From: Paralvinella palmiformis
Lineage: Eukaryota; Annelida; Polychaeta; Terebellida; Alvinellidae
Reading direction: 5' to 3'
NCBI GenBank assembly: GCA_025642065.1
Contig: JAODUP010000926.1
Coordinates: 62,001-126,000, forward strand
Length of the DNA: 64,000 nucleotides
The position numbers were made by a program, and so were the translations under genes. Positions 57,380-64,000 of the stretch are shown in pieces. The notes beneath the pieces are model-generated. The model saw nothing but the letters and a program-made list of their open reading frames with translations, was not told where the DNA came from and searched no databases. Position 1 is the stretch's first letter. Each line of letters opens with the position of its first letter.

Positions 57380-60300
57380 ATGGCAACCGGGGACCTCTCT
57401 GTCCTTCGTTCTCCAATCCAGATCGGTGTGACCGGATTCATGCAACTGTTACAGTCATACCATGTTGGCACTGATGAGGTAAAACAGGCCTTGGTCCATC
57501 ACTGCGACTTCATCATGGAGTGCAAGGTGTGTCGGAGCCTCTTCCGTGGGCTGCCCAACTTTCTGGCCCACAAGCGACACTACTGCGAAGACCCAAACTG
57601 CAATGTTGAGGTATCTCTGGAGAATGTTCGCATTGTTCAGTCAAGTTCCACTTTGGTCGGCAGCGCTAGTAACGCATATACAGATGGCACCAAGGAGGAA
57701 GATGGCAGCTCTCAATCCATTTTCTTCAAGAGTCTGATCAATGATAGCAGTGATAGCGCCACCACCACTTCCCCAGTTAAAAATGATCCCGATGTACAAG
57801 AAGGCACAGCTCCAATCCCCTGTCAAGGCATTTGTGGTTTTACCAGCTTTCTGATTCACCACAACCTGATAGATAAATCTGGTCAAGTCTGTTCACTGTG
57901 CAAGTTCAAGACTGCTTATGCAAAGCGGATGCGATGCCACATGCACACAGATCACCTGAAGAAAAGCTATTTCTTTCAGTGTTCACATTGTCTGAAGGTG
58001 TACAGCACACAGACCACATTACAATCCCATCTCGTTCTAGCACATAACATAGCCAGTAGTGAGGCAAGTCGATCTGCAAGCTCCAAGAAAACCAAGGTCG
58101 AGAAGTTTGTCATTAATGGGAAAGTGTACAATCCACCGCTTTGCAAACCTCAAGGTGAATTTAAGGACGTCAGCCGACAAATTGTGTTGAAGATCTTCAA
58201 CACTCTGGGAATTTTGAACTTCACAGACCGGGAACAGTATCGGGCAAAGTGTAGGCTACATCCAAATGAGAACCTGGATGGTTTCCAGAACATCCGACGC
58301 CATCTGGTAGATTTTCACTTGAAGTCGAATAATGTTTGCATGTTCTGTGTCCATAGTAACAGTAGTTTTGGGCATCTCGTCAAACACATGGTTCTGTCCC
58401 ATGACCTAACAATTGATAAGATAGATGGAATGAAAGAAGAGATTAAGCTGCATTTCTCCAATGAAGTTACTAAACAAGCCACTGCTTTAGAAGAAGATGA
58501 AGATGAAAGATCATCCCACACAGATGAATCACAAGCGAGTGATGATCAGTCTGAAGATCACAGCAAGTATGTTCATAAGAATAAAGCAAATAATCCTGAA
58601 AAGTCTGATTCTCTTTTGAAAAGAAAACAGTCTGGAGTGAAGCAGAATAACTCGTCTGAACCAGTCGGGAAAAGAAGAAAGATCGAGTTTGATTTGCGAA
58701 GCCCAGTTAAGCCTGTTCCAGCATCTGGGACACGAACGTGGTTGACTTTTTTGAGGAGGAACCAGTTCTTTTTGCCAAATGGCAAGTGTCGTTACTGCAA
58801 CAGCGTATTGAAAAGCCGGAGATCACAGGGCAAACATCTACTGAACAAACACATGAGGAAACAGATGCTATATCAGTGCAAGAAGTGTAGCTTGGTTTTT
58901 CAGCAAGAGTTTGCATTCAAGAGTCACGCAGTCTCGTACCATAGTATAGTGGTGGACACTCCATCAGATTTTGAGGTGGAGAAGTTTGTTTTACAAAATG
59001 GTCGTGTTTTTGATATTCCTGCAAGACTGGAGACGGCTCCGGTTGACATACAGGCCACACCAGCCACTAAAAACATTCATTGCCCGGTTGAGAATACTGA
59101 TTCCTCCGGTATTTCATCCACAGTTCTGTACTCGGAACGTGAGATGCTGCTTGCCATCATAACCTGCATGTACATCATCAAGTTTAAAGTGACCAGTAGC
59201 CAGATGGCACAGTGTGTTCATCACTCAGATGTGGCTCTTCCAAGTTTTGTCCATGTCATTGAACATCTGGTAAGCAATCACATCAAGGATGATTACACCT
59301 GCTTCATGTGTCCGTTCCGTCGTAAGGATGCCAGCTCACTCGTGAAGCACATGGCTGTGTGTCATCACATGTCAGTGGACAGGATTCAGAGGCTGCGAGA
59401 GAAGATCAAGTCCAACTTCAACGTGGCTAAGCTGACTGACTCCAGAAAGGTGAACTTTGCTTCCATTTGTCTGAAGGCAACCGATCAGATAATTGGCATA
59501 CTGAATTCAAGTCGAGATGGGCACAGATCCGACGACGGAAGCATGCTGACAGACTCATCAGTCCTTGAGACGTTGCACATGAACGCCGAAGTGAAGCCAT
59601 CAAAATGTTTCTTCTCCAGCAAGGATCTGGTTCTTGCTCTGATTGATTGTCTCGGCGTGCTGAAATATCACGCTCGGCCGAAGACGTATCAGCCAAACTC
59701 TAAGTACCTGGCCATGTGTTTGCTGCATCCGTCATGCCAGCTGGATAGTCTGCCGAAGATCATCAGTCACCTCACCGATCATCATCTGAAGGTGGCATAC
59801 AGGTGCTCATTGTGTGGCGTCCCCACTCACTCACTTGAATTCCTCGCTGAACATTTGATCCGGCTACACGGACTGAATGTGAAGAAGATTGCTGGCATGC
59901 GAGAAGCAATCCGGTTTAGTCTTCTGAGGGAGCACGAGTCCCTAGATAATGGACCCGAACCTAGTCCTGCTAGTGCCAAAGCGGCACCAAGTAGTGTGAC
60001 ATTACCCAGATCTGTACGTGGCATCCCTTGTCCTCGATGTGGAAAGAAGTTCACCACTTTTAAGAGGATTGCAAAGCACCTGAAAGAATCGCATCTTGTG
60101 CGGCCCACACTAGTAGGCCGTCTGGTGAAGAAGCTGCACATGAGAATGCAGAGAAAGGATCAGAAATCCAAGCACATGGGTGCGGTGGCAATGAATGAAA
60201 GAGTACAAACAAAAAGTGGTCGAATCATCCGAAAAATGTCCTCTGATATTCACAGCGATGGCGATACAGCCAAAGATTCGATGTTTGGCCTTGAGGACAT

Positions 60301-61225
60301 CAAATGCACGATCTGCGGTCGAAGCTATCCGACGACCTCTTCCGCAATGGGCCACGTAACCAAAGTGCATAAAATGACGACTGGAGAGGGGCGACAGTAC
60401 ATAAGTCACCCCGTACTCAGTTTGAAATCACTCAGCAATCACCATGACACGGACAGCACAACATCGGATGACAACAGCACAAGAGATAAGAGGTTGAGAC
60501 GCAGCACAGTTAAGATTGAGGACAGCGACCAGGTTAGTGTATCTCTGTTTGGAGTGGAGGATCTTCCGTGTAAAATCTGTATGAAGAGTTTCCCAAAACG
60601 AGGTGGACTGGTTGATCACTATATGCGACACCACAGCATAACACGTAACGAGGTCTATAATATGCTCCAAGCTCAGAAGAATATTGGCAACCCAAAGAGC
60701 CAAGTTGGGCAATCATCAGTAGAAAACAAACGCAAACAGCAAACACCAAAGAGATGCGAACTCAGTGCCACCACGACTGACCTGTGTTCAGTTCAATCGA
60801 GAAACTCCGAAGAAAGCAAGAGCGAGACAATCTGTGATAAAACAGCAACTGTGAAACACAAAGATGTGGAAGCGGTTGATTCAACATCTAACACTTCATC
60901 CTCAAGCTTTCAGAAGGACTTGACAAAAATGGCAAATGACAATGAAGTAGAATCAAGCCAGGAGCTGGTGAATGATGATATTGAGATCAAAATAGAGGAA
61001 GTAGATTCTGACAGCAAAGCTTCATCCAACCAATCGGCTACGAGTAGCCTAGGCGATGGAATTACAGTCCCAGCTGCTAGTTCGAACCAGCCCCAGAAGC
61101 ATCCTACCAAAGGACTCTACAGGTGCATCCAGTGCTGCAGGTTCTTTGCAGGCGGCGATGGGCTGATAGATTCTGAACAGCCACAGTGTAAAAAATGTCG
61201 GAAGCCGATGGCAAACAGGACCTAA
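57380..61225 (+). CDS. ZNF800: Zinc finger protein 800 (ZNF800) orthologue
   Basis: A single 1,281-codon exon. The N-terminus, with MECKVCRSLFRGLPNFLAHK (residues 46-65), matches the signature C2HC finger of ZNF800 (C48, C51, H64, C69). Ten C2H2 fingers start at C171, C201, C320, C470, C500, C641, C809, C884, C976 and C1064, each with C-x2-C-x12-H-x4-H spacing. Three further C-x2-H-x13-H-x4-H motifs (C291, C612, C780) each precede a C2H2 finger. A C4 knuckle (C1249, C1252, C1270, C1273) ends the protein. An acidic stretch (371-393) and a basic KRRK (431-434) suggest nuclear function. Vertebrate ZNF800 is a nuclear DNA-binding regulator, reported as a repressor of endocrine differentiation in gut, and is about half this length. 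The extra length comes from internal duplication (see findings). DNA-binding specificity cannot be read from sequence. Confidence 0.95.
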   Translation: MATGDLSVLRSPIQIGVTGFMQLLQSYHVGTDEVKQALVHHCDFIMECKVCRSLFRGLPNFLAHKRHYCEDPNCNVEVSLENVRIVQSSSTLVGSASNAYTDGTKEEDGSSQSIFFKSLINDSSDSATTTSPVKNDPDVQEGTAPIPCQGICGFTSFLIHHNLIDKSGQVCSLCKFKTAYAKRMRCHMHTDHLKKSYFFQCSHCLKVYSTQTTLQSHLVLAHNIASSEASRSASSKKTKVEKFVINGKVYNPPLCKPQGEFKDVSRQIVLKIFNTLGILNFTDREQYRAKCRLHPNENLDGFQNIRRHLVDFHLKSNNVCMFCVHSNSSFGHLVKHMVLSHDLTIDKIDGMKEEIKLHFSNEVTKQATALEEDEDERSSHTDESQASDDQSEDHSKYVHKNKANNPEKSDSLLKRKQSGVKQNNSSEPVGKRRKIEFDLRSPVKPVPASGTRTWLTFLRRNQFFLPNGKCRYCNSVLKSRRSQGKHLLNKHMRKQMLYQCKKCSLVFQQEFAFKSHAVSYHSIVVDTPSDFEVEKFVLQNGRVFDIPARLETAPVDIQATPATKNIHCPVENTDSSGISSTVLYSEREMLLAIITCMYIIKFKVTSSQMAQCVHHSDVALPSFVHVIEHLVSNHIKDDYTCFMCPFRRKDASSLVKHMAVCHHMSVDRIQRLREKIKSNFNVAKLTDSRKVNFASICLKATDQIIGILNSSRDGHRSDDGSMLTDSSVLETLHMNAEVKPSKCFFSSKDLVLALIDCLGVLKYHARPKTYQPNSKYLAMCLLHPSCQLDSLPKIISHLTDHHLKVAYRCSLCGVPTHSLEFLAEHLIRLHGLNVKKIAGMREAIRFSLLREHESLDNGPEPSPASAKAAPSSVTLPRSVRGIPCPRCGKKFTTFKRIAKHLKESHLVRPTLVGRLVKKLHMRMQRKDQKSKHMGAVAMNERVQTKSGRIIRKMSSDIHSDGDTAKDSMFGLEDIKCTICGRSYPTTSSAMGHVTKVHKMTTGEGRQYISHPVLSLKSLSNHHDTDSTTSDDNSTRDKRLRRSTVKIEDSDQVSVSLFGVEDLPCKICMKSFPKRGGLVDHYMRHHSITRNEVYNMLQAQKNIGNPKSQVGQSSVENKRKQQTPKRCELSATTTDLCSVQSRNSEESKSETICDKTATVKHKDVEAVDSTSNTSSSSFQKDLTKMANDNEVESSQELVNDDIEIKIEEVDSDSKASSNQSATSSLGDGITVPAASSNQPQKHPTKGLYRCIQCCRFFAGGDGLIDSEQPQCKKCRKPMANRT

Positions 61226-63555
61226 ACAGTTTGTCCGACTCCGTAACTGAACCGTATCAGGGAGAAGTGTCCATCGTGTGCACTGATTCAGGTATCCGTA
61301 ACTCTGGAATGACATCTTGCCATCAGGGAATGGACAGCTACTTGTATTATCAGGCTTGAGAGGAAAGTGGAATTTCCTTCCTGTAATCCATTATATTCAG
61401 GGCTTGAAGGCGTCTTTAAAGGAAACCTGCACCTTCATATAACTATTTTATAAAATCGTATTGTTTGAGTTTTCTATATTCTGAAATTATACTTCCAGTT
61501 GATCAGTGGCCTGAATTAGGGTAGACTCTGGGTATACAAGGGTAAAAATCACAGTAAGCAATATTCATACTGCTGTTTTTGGCCTCAGCTCAAGCAGCGG
61601 ATTGGTATAAATGGGCATTGGATTTAGTACAGCCCAAGTGAATTATCAGATGAGATATATTATTGTGCCAGAGATTCTGTGTACATATGATGTTCTGTTA
61701 GTGTTGTGGTTTTGATAGGATACATAGCATTATTGTTATTATTTTTTTATATCCAATGCAGTTCTGATGAAACTGCGTTTGTGTGTAAAATTTGTTCCCA
61801 AAGCATCTGGTAGCTGTGTTTGCATGTGAGAATTAAATCACACAGCCTGGACATGAACCATACCATACCATGATCTTTGTGATGATTAGCCTTTTGTACA
61901 TCCAGTCTGATGGTCATTAAGCAGCGTGGATGTAGAATCTGGAATCAGCGTGAAGTGGTATGCACAATGACTGGGCCTCGATTCCGGTCTGTGGATACCC
62001 TGTACACAGTGACCAGAAAACGGGGAGTTCTGTACACGTTTATATAGACCTAGTTTTCTAATGTTGTGTAGCATGCTGTAGAAATTGCTGAGCCGATAGA
62101 CGTTTCTGCCAATTGTGATCCATCACAAGTTACCTAAGGTCCTCGTGTCATTTTTCACACAGGTAATGCTTAATACAGATAATTGACTGGTCGTGTTTGT
62201 GCTATCTTTTGACTATGCCAATTGTTTGTCTTCTTGGTTTATCCATATTTATACTATACAGACCCTTTAGAAAAAGGTGCCTCCATCATCTCTGATGTAG
62301 ATGTTCACAATGTATCATATTTTAGAAGCATTTAAGTTGCTGTTAGGGTGTTGTGACAGCGTTGGTTTGTATGCGTTTTGTGTGAGCCCCTTTGTAGATC
62401 AATTTTAGAATGATAACGTGAACAGGATAGTATTTTGAGCTAGCTCAAAACTAGTCAGGGAGTGAGTAAGTCGGATAAAAATCTATATTTGTGCTCGATC
62501 AGTGAGTAAATGACGGAACGATTAGGCGGAGAAGTTTGTGTTACAATTAGAAAATTTGCGATTTTATGCTGATTAGCTCAGCCTAATTATGTACAAATGA
62601 GCATCTATTATAACAAAATTATTCGATGTACGAAAACGTTTTTTTTTTAGCCCTTTGTACATATAGGCATCAGTACTGCTTTTTATGCTAATCATGTGCC
62701 AGTTTGAGCCAATCAGTGATGTTCTAGAGTTCTTTCCTGTGATTTATCTACTTTACACCACCTTTACGATGAATGTATATCGTTGCGTTTGTTCAACTCG
62801 ATGTATCCAAGAATTTGGTGTCAGTTAAGGAAATGTTAGCTTCGATTGGAAAGCCAGCATTGGACTTCAGCCGGGATATTAAGCTTGATTTTATGAATGT
62901 GAAACATTTTGTCATTGAAATGTTTATTTTTAATTTTCCGAGCACTGCAGAGTTATTGCAGTATACCGATGTATATGTTAATAATATTGAAAATAGACAC
63001 GGAGCGGATACTTTACAATTCTCGTTTTTTGTGGCATTGTTATTGTTCTTTTACAATAGTAAATAAACTAAATTATTGTTTTTTATCCCCAAATGTGGGC
63101 ACGGTCAATATATAAATATTCACTGTCAAGTATATATACAAAGATATAAACAATCACTATCAAGTATATATATATATATATATATACACAAGTTACTGGT
63201 TCTGTATATTTTCACATTATTACGACAAAACTTATTGAGCATATTGAAAATATGCCAGTGTTTGTTTGGTTCGTGATCAAAGAGCACTCGATATTTCTTT
63301 AAGACTGTGTTTAAGAATGTAATTGACGTTACAAGCTATCAATTTATGCACATTTCAAATGAACTTTTCTGATACCCGCTTCTCAGTAATTGTTCTGCCT
63401 CGGAGACATTTTGAAGATTTGACGATGGTAAACATTCTGTTGATATTTATGTTTTTCAGCCCAGTGCTTTTTTTTAATTGTACGAGATGATCTGATGCCT
63501 TTATAATTAATTATCCTCCCTCGTGTTGGGAATAAAAAGACGATGTTAAAATATG
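61226..63555 (+). other. ZNF800: ZNF800 3' UTR (inferred)
   Basis: The roughly 2.3 kb after the stop carry no recognisable gene. An early AATAAA is at 63,062-63,067 and a (TA)n run at about 63,163-63,185. Usual 3' UTR composition; the exact end is unknown. Confidence 0.5.
63531..63536 (+). terminator. ZNF800: Candidate poly(A) signal AATAAA
   Basis: AATAAA followed within 20-45 bases by TGTTAAAATATGTATGTTGC, a GT/T-rich context suitable for cleavage downstream. The signal at 63,062 is an alternative. Confidence 0.4.
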
Positions 63556-64000
63556 TATGTTGCTACGTTTATTAATCTGATTATCGTGTGGATGTGGTAC
63601 ACAATAGAGATATTTTTATCGTTATTCTCCTTGCATGTTTGATTATGTTTTGTTATTGTAGAAAACAATAATCATCTGTTTATTAAGTATAGATATCTTT
63701 ACAAAATGGGTGCAACTGGTTTTTGTGCTGGTCGTAATCCTTTATATATTTTCTTGGCAATGCTCGAATCTTTTAATAACTACAGTACTATACCTTCTCC
63801 CACAGCTATGTTAAGTGTACGTTGGGACCACTGATTTATCATGCGGTTAATATTCTTCATACTAGAGGGATGTCGATCCCTGAATCCTTTTGTGCAAGAC
63901 TCTCGCTGAGAAGGTTTTACTCTTTGGATCTCTTTTTGCTTCTACTGTACCCTTCCATGCCATGAGATGCCAACATATTTGAACCTGCTGCATCATTAAC

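Noticed and set aside
57641..61315. Several minus-strand frames of 60-104 codons across the ZNF800 exon
   Set aside because: Shadows of the 1,281-codon zinc-finger frame; no domain of their own.

Overview
The window looks like a nuclear, AT-rich, intron-containing animal genome with abundant tRNA-derived SINEs, LINE fragments and MITEs. The two genes I can support are a metazoan ZNF800 zinc-finger gene and a DUF229-type membrane phosphatase-like gene. The SINEs ending in (GTGA)n or (GAT)n and the overall texture suggest a mollusc, most likely a gastropod. That taxonomic guess is inference.

Left part (1 to about 20 kb): the 5' part of a minus-strand gene of the DUF229 / alkaline-phosphatase-like family. 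Four coding exons read right to left at 19,923-19,710, 12,551-11,188, 4,584-4,201 and 2,559-2,384, joined by consensus GT-AG introns in compatible phases (1, 1, 1). The protein starts with a signal-anchor helix. It continues through a Cys-containing luminal domain, an unusual Gln-rich insert and then the metal-binding catalytic domain. The C-terminal exons lie beyond base 1. One reading-frame switch inside the large exon (about 11,541-11,620) is unresolved: either a one-base deletion or a very short intron.

Middle part (about 20 to 53 kb): no gene that I can recognise. It is a mosaic of SINEs (five tRNA-headed types, here called A to E), fragments of non-LTR retrotransposons, several terminal-inverted-repeat elements, a palindromic MITE family and long microsatellites. 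A few unexplained open frames (41.5, 45.5 and 46.9-47.3 kb) are listed only as weak candidates.

Right part (about 53.5 to 63.6 kb): the plus-strand ZNF800 gene. A cluster of CTCF-like motifs (53.6-54.4 kb) and a candidate untranslated first exon (strong donor at 54,974) precede one large coding exon, 57,380-61,225, of 1,281 codons. The protein contains a C2HC finger, ten C2H2 fingers, three CHHH finger-like motifs and a C-terminal C4 knuckle. It has grown by internal duplication of a multi-finger module. A 3' UTR of about 2.3 kb follows, with a poly(A) signal at 63,531.

The two genes point away from each other and show no evident functional link. No prokaryotic, viral or toxin gene was recognised.
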